A DNA stretch of 5,670 bases from Porticoccus sp. (GTDB lineage Bacteria > Pseudomonadota > Gammaproteobacteria > Pseudomonadales > Porticoccaceae), in the NCBI GenBank assembly GCA_023263825.1, contig JALQUJ010000140.1, positions 1 through 5,670 on the forward strand. Reading direction: 5' to 3'. Made by a program: the position numbers and the translations under genes. This document shows, in pieces, positions 1-5,609 of the stretch. The first letter of the stretch is position 1. The number at the start of each line of letters is the position of its first letter. The notes under the pieces are model-generated. The model was given only the letters and a program-made list of their open reading frames with translations, did no database searches and was not told where the DNA came from.

Positions 1-69
1 CGACTAAACAATAGCGTTGCCATAAACTCAATTGTTGGTAACAATCATCCATCAGCCTTCAAATCCCAG

Positions 70-243
70 TTATAACAACGCTTGCTTACCCCAAAAAGGT
101 ACAACATAAGCAAGTAGTACTAATTCTTTAAACCCCAAGTAAAATCATACCAACAACCCAGAAATAGACACATGAAATAGGTAAAATACACGCCATATAA
201 ATGCCCAGTACTTATGGTTCTGTAAGCTCATAAGCTTGCTCAT
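70..243 (-). pseudogene. Small membrane-protein-like frame interrupted by TGA
   Basis: Read on the minus strand from ATG at 243-241 (second in-frame ATG at 231-229), this frame runs 58 codons to TAA at 72-70. A single in-frame TGA sits at 147-145. The part before the TGA contains KYWAFIWRVFYLFH, and the part after it FKELVLLAYVVPFWGKQA. Both are rich in aromatic and hydrophobic residues and look like one small inner-membrane protein. TGA is one base from TGG (Trp), so a point mutation in a small gene is the simplest reading. I do not recognise the family. No strong ribosome binding site precedes either ATG; an AGGA lies upstream of an in-frame TTG about 24 bases before the first ATG. It could also be a chance frame in AT-rich DNA. 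Confidence 0.3.
81..114. repeat. Inverted repeat, 8-bp arms with 18-base spacer
   Basis: CTTGCTTA (81-88) is the exact reverse complement of TAAGCAAG (107-114). There is no T-run beyond either arm, so it does not look like an intrinsic terminator. It falls inside the disrupted minus-strand frame and may be incidental. Confidence 0.3.
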
Positions 244-245
244 AA
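226..245. repeat. Short direct repeat GCTCATAA x2 upstream of the channel gene
   Basis: GCTCATAA occurs at 226-233 and again at 238-245, a 12-base period with GCTT between the copies. It lies 50-70 bases before the channel start, where a regulator could bind. It also supplies the two in-frame ATGAGC starts of the minus-strand broken frame, so it may be only a small duplication. Confidence 0.35.
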
Positions 246-282
246 TTAAAGTACAGTTACTACACAATTTATTTCCTGATTT

Positions 283-286
283 AAGG
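283..286 (+). promoter_or_regulatory. Ribosome binding site of the channel gene
   Basis: AAGG at 283-286 lies 8 bases before ATG 295. This is a modest but well-spaced Shine-Dalgarno sequence and supports the chosen start. Confidence 0.5.
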
Positions 287-294
287 CTTCACAA

Positions 295-1110
295 ATGGAA
301 AAAGCAATAAGCGCTTGCTGGCAAAGAAAGTTTTACCAGATCAGATCTAATAAAGGGTTTGAGCTGTTTGTTATTGGTGTGATTATCTTTTCTGCATTAG
401 TCATTGGCGTAAAAACGTATTCCCTGCCTAAAACATTGCTTCAAGTGATCACCATTATGGACTGGATGATTACACTAATATTCCTTATAGAAATTGTTAT
501 TCGGTTTATGGGGGACCCTGAAAAAAAACGATTTTTTCATAACGGGTGGAACCTATTCGACACACTTATAGTTGTTGTCAGCCTGGTTCCTATTGAAAAT
601 AGTGATATGGCTCTCATTGGTCGTTTAGTACGAATTTTCAGGGTACTACGAATGGTCTCCATCATCCCTGAGCTGAGAATGTTGTTGAATTCACTGCTGA
701 AAGCATTGCCACAGCTTGGTTATGTTATGTTGATGCTATTTATTATCTTTTACATCTACGCAGCCATCGGTAGCACTTTTTTCAGCCGTATTAACCCTGA
801 GCTATGGGGTGACATTGCCCTTAGTCTGCTAACTCTTTTTAGGGTAATGACGTTTGAAGACTGGACAGATGTCATGTATGAAACCATGTCTGTGTACCCA
901 CTGAGCTGGGCGTTTTATATTTCCTTTATTTTCTTTACCGCCTTTGCCTTTCTCAACATGATTATTGGTATTGTCGTTAATGTGATAGAGGAAGAACATC
1001 AAATAGAGGCAAAGGCTGAAGCAAAAGCTACTGGAGAACCCACTCTACGTGATATTCAAGCCGAATTATTGTCGCTCAAACAACTTATAAAGGGAGCTGA
1101 TCGTCCCTAG
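295..1110 (+). CDS. Bacterial voltage-gated cation channel, NaChBac/NavAb superfamily, possibly calcium-permeable
   Basis: This is a one-repeat, six-transmembrane channel subunit of 271 residues; the family works as a homotetramer in the inner membrane. Approximate segments are S1 at 21-41, S2 48-72 (acidic E66), S3 84-100 (D89 in NLFD), S4 104-122 and S5 138-163. S4 has arginines at 110, 113, 116 and 119, each three residues apart, as expected for a voltage sensor. The pore helix spans about 174-185, the filter TFEDWTD 186-192, and S6 206-231 with the conserved Asn at 221. An acidic neck at 232-248 leads to a short C-terminal coiled-coil-like helix (250-266), the usual tetramerisation element. 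Length matches the family. In NaChBac the filter is TLESWAS; here two extra Asp residues (189 and 192) sit beside E188, which suggests calcium or mixed permeability. Ion preference is inference; membership of the ion transporter family is secure. The gene appears monocistronic or is followed by a tiny ORF. Confidence 0.93.
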   Translation: MEKAISACWQRKFYQIRSNKGFELFVIGVIIFSALVIGVKTYSLPKTLLQVITIMDWMITLIFLIEIVIRFMGDPEKKRFFHNGWNLFDTLIVVVSLVPIENSDMALIGRLVRIFRVLRMVSIIPELRMLLNSLLKALPQLGYVMLMLFIIFYIYAAIGSTFFSRINPELWGDIALSLLTLFRVMTFEDWTDVMYETMSVYPLSWAFYISFIFFTAFAFLNMIIGIVVNVIEEEHQIEAKAEAKATGEPTLRDIQAELLSLKQLIKGADRP

Positions 1111-1129
1111 CTATTAAGGGCACCAATGA

Positions 1130-1201
1130 ATGTCAGATAATCTAGTTATTAGAATTGCAAAATGGAATGACTCAAAGAAGCAACCTTTGACTGAAACATA
1201 A
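1130..1201 (+). CDS. Possible small ORF (23 codons) downstream of the channel
   Basis: ATG at 1130 opens a 23-residue frame ending at TAA 1199-1201. It begins 19 bases after the channel stop. AAGGG at 1116-1120 sits 9 bases before the ATG, a good Shine-Dalgarno, so translation from the channel mRNA is plausible. The peptide starts MSDNLVIRIAKWND and has no membrane segment. The IRIAxW beginning loosely recalls the first strand of GNAT acetyltransferases, so this could be the stub of a decayed gene; that is a weak inference. A run of six A (1200-1205) overlaps the stop. A chance ORF cannot be excluded. Confidence 0.25.
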   Translation: MSDNLVIRIAKWNDSKKQPLTET

Positions 1202-1228
1202 AAAAGGTGCTGGTAATCCTATCAAAAG

Positions 1229-1804
1229 CTAAAGTCCAACCGCTCCCTCTCCCATCGAACCAACTGAATTTTGTAATGGTCCAAGCGGGTTTTTGCGTGA
1301 AGTTTTTTGATCAATCATGGGGACGCCATTCCAAATTTTATATACGACCACATTATGATCAATAACGATTAACGCATTAAAACTCCAGCCAGTAACTATT
1401 CTCTCTCGCTTAAACTTCAAAAGATCCAGCACCACATTACCCACCCGTTCGCTTGAACTGGAGCTTGGGGTAGCCTCGTACGCAAGACAAGCTTCCCGAG
1501 AAGCCAAACATCCCCTGACAGTTGGCGGCAGGTCTTCTGCTCTTACAGAGTTGTTAGGGTTAAACCTTTGAAGGATATCAAGGTAAGACAAAATTCTTAC
1601 ATTCGGGGTGTTGTAGGGATCAAATCCCAACTCCTGTAAATCGTCTGTTGTTGTACTATTGAGAATAATATTGTCGTAGGATGATTTTGCCTGTTCAAAG
1701 GTTTCCCAAGGCGATTTAGTCTTCATTTCACCTTTTGGCAATGAACTTCCGCACCCCGAGACTAACAGAGCTAAAACAAGAAGGACCAGCCATTTACTGA
1801 ACAT
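1229..1804 (-). CDS. Putative lipoprotein of unknown function
   Basis: Starting at ATG 1804, the product has 191 residues. It opens with a short positive n-region (K4), a hydrophobic core of about 10 residues and the lipobox LVSGC with Cys18, so it should be lipidated. After GSS the mature part has a conserved-looking stretch LGFDPYNTPNVRIL (59-72), two cysteines seven apart (99 and 106, possible disulfide), a five-serine run (114-118), a strand-rich segment with GWSF and VVVYKIWNG (about 138-160) and PLGP near the end. I believe related uncharacterised lipoproteins occur in other proteobacteria but cannot name a family. The TTTDDLQELGFDP part is only vaguely like BamE/SmpA-type lipoproteins. 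The frame stays open to ATG 1903, which would add 33 residues. I prefer 1804 because it gives a standard-length signal peptide, although neither start has a well-placed Shine-Dalgarno (AGGAG lies 20 bases before 1804). It is convergent with the channel, and no clear terminator separates them. Confidence 0.75.
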   Translation of the reverse strand: MFSKWLVLLVLALLVSGCGSSLPKGEMKTKSPWETFEQAKSSYDNIILNSTTTDDLQELGFDPYNTPNVRILSYLDILQRFNPNNSVRAEDLPPTVRGCLASREACLAYEATPSSSSSERVGNVVLDLLKFKRERIVTGWSFNALIVIDHNVVVYKIWNGVPMIDQKTSRKNPLGPLQNSVGSMGEGAVGL

Positions 1805-1921
1805 AGGAAGGGCTGGAATTGACACTCCTGTGGCTAAGGCTGATTTTTTAATAACTGCACTTGAAAGTCCCTGAAAATGAACAGTCTCATTAATTCCCAT
1901 CATAATTTAGCCATGTCCAAC

Positions 1922-1951
1922 TATTTACTTACAGAAATTTAGCCATTTCAA
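1922..1951 (-). promoter_or_regulatory. Candidate sigma-70 promoter of the lipoprotein gene
   Basis: On the minus strand, TTGAAA (1951-1946) and TAAATA (1927-1922) are separated by 18 bases. Transcription would begin near 1915. This leaves a leader of about 110 bases to ATG 1804, or about 12 bases to ATG 1903. The match is partial in AT-rich DNA, so it remains a candidate only. Confidence 0.25.
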
Positions 1952-2036
1952 TGATTACATTAAAACCCTAACCAGACAAATAATTGATTGTCATTTTTAG
2001 GTTATGCTAAAAGGTACACATAAATCGCCTTCTTTA

Positions 2037-2063
2037 GGTGCATCAATCTCTCAAAATTGCACC
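2037..2063. repeat. Inverted repeat in the divergent intergenic region
   Basis: GGTGCA (2037-2042) and TGCACC (2058-2063) form a 6-bp stem with a 15-base loop, 62 bases before the methyltransferase start. It could lie in the 5' leader of that gene or be an operator. There is no T-run after it. The rest of the 1904-2124 gap shows no gene and no confident promoter for the methyltransferase. Confidence 0.25.
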
Positions 2064-2124
2064 ATAGATTAACGAGTATCCAAGAAAGTGTTTTTTCTAT
2101 AGCCTTTCAGCGTGAGAATGCTCC

Positions 2125-2760
2125 ATGGAATTTAATAAGACAATTAAAATAGAACTGACAGAAGATGCTTTCCGTCGAATGGATGAGACGCCAGATGACC
2201 AATTCTATAGAATTCCCCGCTTTACCAGCCACATTGACCAAGGCGCAATAGACGCCGTCACTAAATTGTATCGACAATACTTTTTACCCAACTCACATAT
2301 TTTAGACCTGATGAGCAGCTGGCTCAGCCACCTACCCGAAGACATTCATTACAACCATGTCGTTGGTTTGGGAATGAACGAAAGAGAAATGGCTCGTAAT
2401 AAGCAGTTAGATGATTGGGTAGTCCATGATTTAAATATAAACCCACGGCTACCCTTTATAGAAAACTCCTTTGATGCAGCGGCTATCTGCGTTTCAATTG
2501 ATTATCTCATTGATCCAGTGACTGTATTAAAAGATGTGGGCAGAATATTAAAGCAAGGTGCCCCTATTATCATCACCTATTCAAACCGTTATTTTGAGTC
2601 AAAAGCAACGGCAGCTTGGCTTTATCTCTCGGATGAACAACGAGCTTATTTAATTAGGTCATTTCTTGTAAAAGCAGAATGCTTTGACGACATAGCTCTC
2701 ATGGATTGCAGCCCCAAATATGGCGATCCGCTTTATGCCGTTATTGCTAAAGCCATATAG
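2125..2760 (+). CDS. Class I SAM-dependent methyltransferase-like protein
   Basis: The 211-residue soluble protein has the layout of a methyltransferase type 11 domain. An N-terminal helical part contains FYRIPRF (27-33) and HIDQGAI (36-42). The first strand and motif I read ILDLMSSW (59-66). The second strand is VVGLGMNEREM (79-89), with E86 or E88 as possible ribose contacts. HDLN (101-104) follows, then the fourth strand FDAAAICVSIDYL (116-128), the post-motif helix VLKDVGRILKQGAP (134-147) and strand IIITYSN (148-154). The C-terminal GDPLYAVIA (200-208) is the last strand. Motif I lacks the usual GxGxG, but similar short methyltransferase-domain proteins with LDLMSSW are, as I recall, found in other bacteria, so this is probably a subfamily trait. 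The substrate cannot be told. ATG 2125 is preceded by GTGAG (2112-2116), a weak site. The gene stands alone and ends 7 bases before the stop of the convergent EAL-HDOD gene. Confidence 0.8.
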   Translation: MEFNKTIKIELTEDAFRRMDETPDDQFYRIPRFTSHIDQGAIDAVTKLYRQYFLPNSHILDLMSSWLSHLPEDIHYNHVVGLGMNEREMARNKQLDDWVVHDLNINPRLPFIENSFDAAAICVSIDYLIDPVTVLKDVGRILKQGAPIIITYSNRYFESKATAAWLYLSDEQRAYLIRSFLVKAECFDDIALMDCSPKYGDPLYAVIAKAI

Positions 2761-2796
2761 TAGTCTGTTAAAAACCTGACACGTGGCACCAGACTA
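2761..2796. repeat. Inverted repeat at the convergent gene junction
   Basis: TAGTCTG (2761-2767) and CAGACTA (2790-2796) are perfect 7-bp arms around a 22-base loop that includes the palindrome CACGTG (2780-2785). The element spans the junction between the methyltransferase stop and the last codons of the EAL-HDOD gene. It could act as a hairpin limiting read-through in both directions, but the T-run expected of an intrinsic terminator is missing outside the stem. The only run is TTTTT inside the loop on the minus strand. Confidence 0.35.
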
Positions 2797-4000
2797 TGCT
2801 TTCTTGATAAATTTCATTGATATCTTCTACTGTTACATTGTGTCGCGATAAAAAAGACCAATCCATCCCTTCGACTTCCGCTCTCTCCAAAGCAATGACA
2901 ATGCGAAGTATATCGCCATACACGCCTGAATAATTCAACAGCGCTGCTATCAAGTCCTCTCGAAGGGGCATACTCGCAATTACCTTCTCAAGTGGCTGAT
3001 CAAAGTAAGCATCAAGGGTAGAAAGCAATCCAACAGAGAACATAACTGATGCATCAGATTGAATGATTTTAGCACCTAATAATTCGCACATTTTGGCTCT
3101 GATAATCGACTGATTTTTAAGTGCGCTAGGTTTATCAGACAGATTTGAAAGTGTTAACAAACTAGCCAGACTTCGTACTTGGTTAAGTCCCAGGTACGTG
3201 ATTGCTCGTGCCAAATACTCTATTTTATGATTCAGCATGTAGCAGGCTGAATTAACTAATTTTAACAGCTGAAAACTTAACACAGGATTACGGCTTACAA
3301 GTGCCTCAAGCTCATCATTCGTTGTCTCAGGATTTTGAAGCTTTCCAAGTAATTCTATAACCAACAATTTGCTGGCAGGGACTTTTTTCCCAGAAATCAT
3401 CTGAGGCTTGCACAAAAAATATCCCTGAAAAAGTTCAAAACCCAACCCGGAACAACGTTTGTACATTTCATGAGTTTCGACTTTGTCAGCCAACAACGTG
3501 ACGTCATGTTGCCTAAGAAGCTGCGCATGCCGCTCCAACTCCTCACCATCAAGCTCAAGTACATCTATTTTTACAATATCAACAAGGGGTAAAATTCGAT
3601 GGCTCTGTTCATTGTGAATATAGTCATCCAGAGCAATGGTATACCCTGCATCTGCAAACTTTGTCAGATTTTCAACAAGATCATCATCAATAATAATGTC
3701 TTCAAGTACCTCTACCACAAACCCTTTTTTGTCGAAGGGTGGAGGATCTTCGATGAGTTTTTTAGTGAAATTAATATAAGCTTTCTTACCATCCACTACC
3801 TCATCAATATCAAAATGTGTAAACAGGTTAACCAAAAGCTCTGAGGTGGTCCCATCGCCATCGATGATAACTGCTTCATTATCCGTACAATTCCGAAACA
3901 AAAGTTCGTAGGCTACGATATTTACACCGACATCATAAATGGGCTGTCGTGCCATAATGACTTTTTGATACATGCTACTAGAAGACTTAAATTCATCCAT
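2768..4000 (-). CDS. EAL-HDOD signalling protein with degenerate EAL domain (YuxH-type)
   Basis: This 410-residue cytoplasmic protein has two domains and no membrane segment or signal peptide. The EAL domain spans about 14-200. It starts with the family hallmark MARQPIYD (16-23), followed by YELLFR in place of the EAL triad (E32), YINF (N77), VEVLE (E97), LDDY (D125, D126), VKID (K144) and ADKVET (171-176, where active enzymes have AEGVE). It ends with FQGYFLCKP (191-199). The DDFG loop is replaced by DDYIHNEQSH. The HDOD domain spans about 205-395, with ELEALVSRNPVLSFQLLKLVNSA (230-252) and AITYLGLNQVRSLA (266-279). Many proteins of this architecture do not hydrolyse c-di-GMP and instead regulate motility or gene expression through partner proteins; that role here is inference. 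The start at ATG 4000 has only a weak AGAG upstream; M10 or M16 are alternatives that keep the EAL domain whole. The gene is isolated, with its own candidate promoter and a terminator upstream closing the htrA unit. Confidence 0.92.
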   Translation of the reverse strand: MDEFKSSSSMYQKVIMARQPIYDVGVNIVAYELLFRNCTDNEAVIIDGDGTTSELLVNLFTHFDIDEVVDGKKAYINFTKKLIEDPPPFDKKGFVVEVLEDIIIDDDLVENLTKFADAGYTIALDDYIHNEQSHRILPLVDIVKIDVLELDGEELERHAQLLRQHDVTLLADKVETHEMYKRCSGLGFELFQGYFLCKPQMISGKKVPASKLLVIELLGKLQNPETTNDELEALVSRNPVLSFQLLKLVNSACYMLNHKIEYLARAITYLGLNQVRSLASLLTLSNLSDKPSALKNQSIIRAKMCELLGAKIIQSDASVMFSVGLLSTLDAYFDQPLEKVIASMPLREDLIAALLNYSGVYGDILRIVIALERAEVEGMDWSFLSRHNVTVEDINEIYQESIVWCHVSGF

Positions 4001-4038
4001 GTTTATTGATTCAATCTCTAAAAAATAACCGGGTAGCT

Positions 4039-4068
4039 TTTATAAAAAACTAATGACTATCATGCTAA
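4039..4068 (-). promoter_or_regulatory. Candidate sigma-70 promoter of the EAL-HDOD gene
   Basis: On the minus strand, TTAGCA (4068-4063) and TATAAA (4044-4039) are 18 bases apart. Transcription would start near 4031, giving a leader of about 30 bases. A promoter is expected here because the terminator at 4151-4192 isolates this gene from the protease gene upstream. Confidence 0.35.
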
Positions 4069-4150
4069 GAAGTGGATCATATAAACGTTCTAATAAAGAT
4101 GCTTTAATCAAATACAAATGAAGAAAAGAAATTAATCACGTAGTGTTTGT

Positions 4151-4192
4151 AAATAAAAAAGGCCTGAATCTTATATCGTGATTCAGGCCTTA
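4151..4192 (-). terminator. Rho-independent terminator of the HtrA protease gene
   Basis: A perfect 12-bp stem pairs AAGGCCTGAATC (4159-4170) with GATTCAGGCCTT (4180-4191) around a 9-base loop. Read on the minus strand it is followed by TTTTTTATTT (4160-4151), a classic intrinsic terminator about 40 bases after the protease stop codon. The plus-strand side has a weaker T-rich tail and no gene that needs it. Confidence 0.93.
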
Positions 4193-4233
4193 ATTATATT
4201 TTGTTAGTTATATTATTTTTTAAGAAGATGTTG

Positions 4234-5595
4234 CTAACGAATAACTAAATACATAGGGCGACCATTTCTCCTGATCTGTAGTAACACAGACTGTTGGTTA
4301 AGCGATAATGCCTTTTTAAAACTTTCTAGACCAGTCACTCGCTTTCTATTAGCGCCAGTTATAACATCACCAGGACGCAATCCACTATAAGCAGCCAGCG
4401 AATTTCTTGAGAGTTCAGCAACTACTACACCGTCACCATCAGGATTGTTTTCAAAACTACTCCCTTCAAGCAGGGAATGTAATTTATTGCTTAATGCCGA
4501 CAGGCTTTGGGGTTCTCCGACTTCTACCTTAAGTTTTTTGACGTTACCATCACGAAGAATCGTTAATGTTACATCTTCACCGACTTCCTTGATACCTATC
4601 TGGCTACGCAATTGCCCAGCCGAAATCGTTTTTCGACCATCTACCGCAATAACCACATCACCAGCTTTAATACCACCCTTTTCCGCCTCAGAACCTTCAG
4701 TAACACCAGTGACCAGTACACCTTGCTGACCATTTTTTAAGCTAAATGCGTCTCGAAGCTCTGGTGTGATTTCCTGAATACCAATCCCTAGTTGTCCCCG
4801 CTTTACCTCACCATGAACGAGAATTTGATCCATACTGGCCTTTGCCATATTCATAGGGATAGCAAAACCAATACCTACGTTACCACCAGAAGGTGCGATA
4901 ATTGCCTTATTGATACCAATTAGTTCGCCCCTAAGGTTTACCAACGCTCCACCCGAGTTACCTGGGTTAATGGCTGCGTCGGTTTGGATATAATTTTCAT
5001 AGCCTCTGCCCAGACCCGTCCGACCGAGAGCACTAACCACACCGGTTGTAACCGTCTGCCCCAACCCAAAAGGGTTGCCAATAGCAATCACAAAATCACC
5101 CACTTCCAATTTATTTGAATTACCAAGTGGGACCTCTGCTAAGTTCTTGGCATCAATTTTTAGAATAGCAATGTCTAGTTCGGGGTCTGAGCCTTTTACT
5201 TCCGCAGTGAAAGCCCTACCATCAACCAAAGAAACCTGTACTTCGTCAGATCCTTTAATGACGTGATAATTAGTCATCACAATGCCTTCTTTAGCATCAA
5301 CAATCACACCGGACCCAGCACTCTGTTCTCTCTTTTTTGGCTCTCTCCGCTGAAATCTCTCTTGATCAGGAACACTAAAAAATCGACGAAAAAATGGATC
5401 ATTTAATAATGGGGTTTGGTCCTCTCTTGTTGAAAATGTAGAAATATTAACAACAGCAGGATTTACCTGCTTTAACATCGGGGAAAGTGAGGGCAATTTG
5501 TTGCCAGAAGCATCAGCCAGTGGCAATCCGCCTTGTGTCAAAGACATAAAACAAACCATGGATACCAAGACTAAAAACTGTCTTACCTTCAGCAT
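4234..5595 (-). CDS. Periplasmic serine protease, HtrA/DegP family (DegQ/MucD-like)
   Basis: This 453-residue protease-chaperone of the cell envelope degrades misfolded periplasmic proteins. The N-terminus (MLKVR, then a hydrophobic core to about 20) is a secretion signal, with likely cleavage after ADA at 27-29. The trypsin-like domain spans about 36-260 and has the full catalytic triad: His111 in TNYHV, Asp141 in LDIAIL and Ser214 in GNSGG. AIGNPFGLGQTVT (171-183) and GIGFAIP (241-247) are also typical. PDZ1 spans about 266-358 (GQLGIGIQ) and PDZ2 about 385-450 (AAYSGLRPGDVI), ending in VIR. The LA loop (about 55-92, with LLNDPFFRRFF) is shorter than in E. coli DegP and has no cysteines; this points to DegQ/MucD rather than DegP, and two PDZ domains exclude DegS. 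AGGAG (5609-5605) lies 9 bases before the start. In pseudomonads mucD follows the sigma-E/anti-sigma genes, but the window ends only 75 bases upstream, so that context cannot be checked. The terminator at 4151-4192 ends the unit. Confidence 0.96.
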   Translation of the reverse strand: MLKVRQFLVLVSMVCFMSLTQGGLPLADASGNKLPSLSPMLKQVNPAVVNISTFSTREDQTPLLNDPFFRRFFSVPDQERFQRREPKKREQSAGSGVIVDAKEGIVMTNYHVIKGSDEVQVSLVDGRAFTAEVKGSDPELDIAILKIDAKNLAEVPLGNSNKLEVGDFVIAIGNPFGLGQTVTTGVVSALGRTGLGRGYENYIQTDAAINPGNSGGALVNLRGELIGINKAIIAPSGGNVGIGFAIPMNMAKASMDQILVHGEVKRGQLGIGIQEITPELRDAFSLKNGQQGVLVTGVTEGSEAEKGGIKAGDVVIAVDGRKTISAGQLRSQIGIKEVGEDVTLTILRDGNVKKLKVEVGEPQSLSALSNKLHSLLEGSSFENNPDGDGVVVAELSRNSLAAYSGLRPGDVITGANRKRVTGLESFKKALSLNQQSVLLQIRRNGRPMYLVIR

Positions 5596-5604
5596 AAGTA
5601 ATTA

Positions 5605-5609
5605 CTCCT
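5605..5609 (-). promoter_or_regulatory. Ribosome binding site of the HtrA protease gene
   Basis: AGGAG on the minus strand sits 9 bases before ATG 5595 and fixes the start, which also gives a complete signal peptide. The remaining 61 bases to the window edge are A/T-rich. TTGGCA (minus strand, near 5659-5654) resembles a -35 box but lacks a matching -10, so no promoter is called. Confidence 0.75.

Larger units (their letters stand above)
1..294. other. Left-edge intergenic region without an intact gene
   Basis: No uninterrupted reading frame of convincing length is present on either strand. The stretch holds the disrupted minus-strand frame at 70-243, a short direct repeat at 226-245, an inverted repeat at 81-114 and a small dyad at 31-45. 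It must also contain the promoter of the channel gene starting at 295, but I could not find a -35/-10 pair with good spacing. The candidates near TTGCTC (236-241) have poor -10 partners. Confidence 0.6.

Noticed and set aside
1183..1208. ACCTTT...AAAGGT inverted repeat between the convergent channel and lipoprotein genes, considered as a terminator
   Set aside because: The stem is only 6 bp and low in GC with a 14-base loop, and no T-run follows on either strand. It is too weak to call.
1984..2008. TTGATT / TATGCT as promoter of the methyltransferase gene
   Set aside because: The spacing is only 13 bases, too short for a sigma-70 promoter; other pairings nearby are no better.
2004..2072. 22-codon plus-strand ORF upstream of the methyltransferase, possible leader peptide
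   Set aside because: AGG is only 2 bases from the ATG, too close to act as a ribosome binding site. The peptide has no codon run typical of attenuators and no terminator hairpin follows.
3599..3844. 81-codon plus-strand open frame
   Set aside because: It lies wholly antisense to the EAL-HDOD gene, whose domain motifs cover this region. The peptide shows no recognisable domain and no good ribosome binding site.
4445..4729. 94-codon plus-strand open frame
   Set aside because: It is antisense to the PDZ part of the HtrA gene. Its composition (rich in Ser, Thr, Pro) is that of a reverse-strand shadow.
5075..5266. 63-codon plus-strand open frame
   Set aside because: It is antisense to the catalytic domain of the HtrA gene, with no independent coding evidence.
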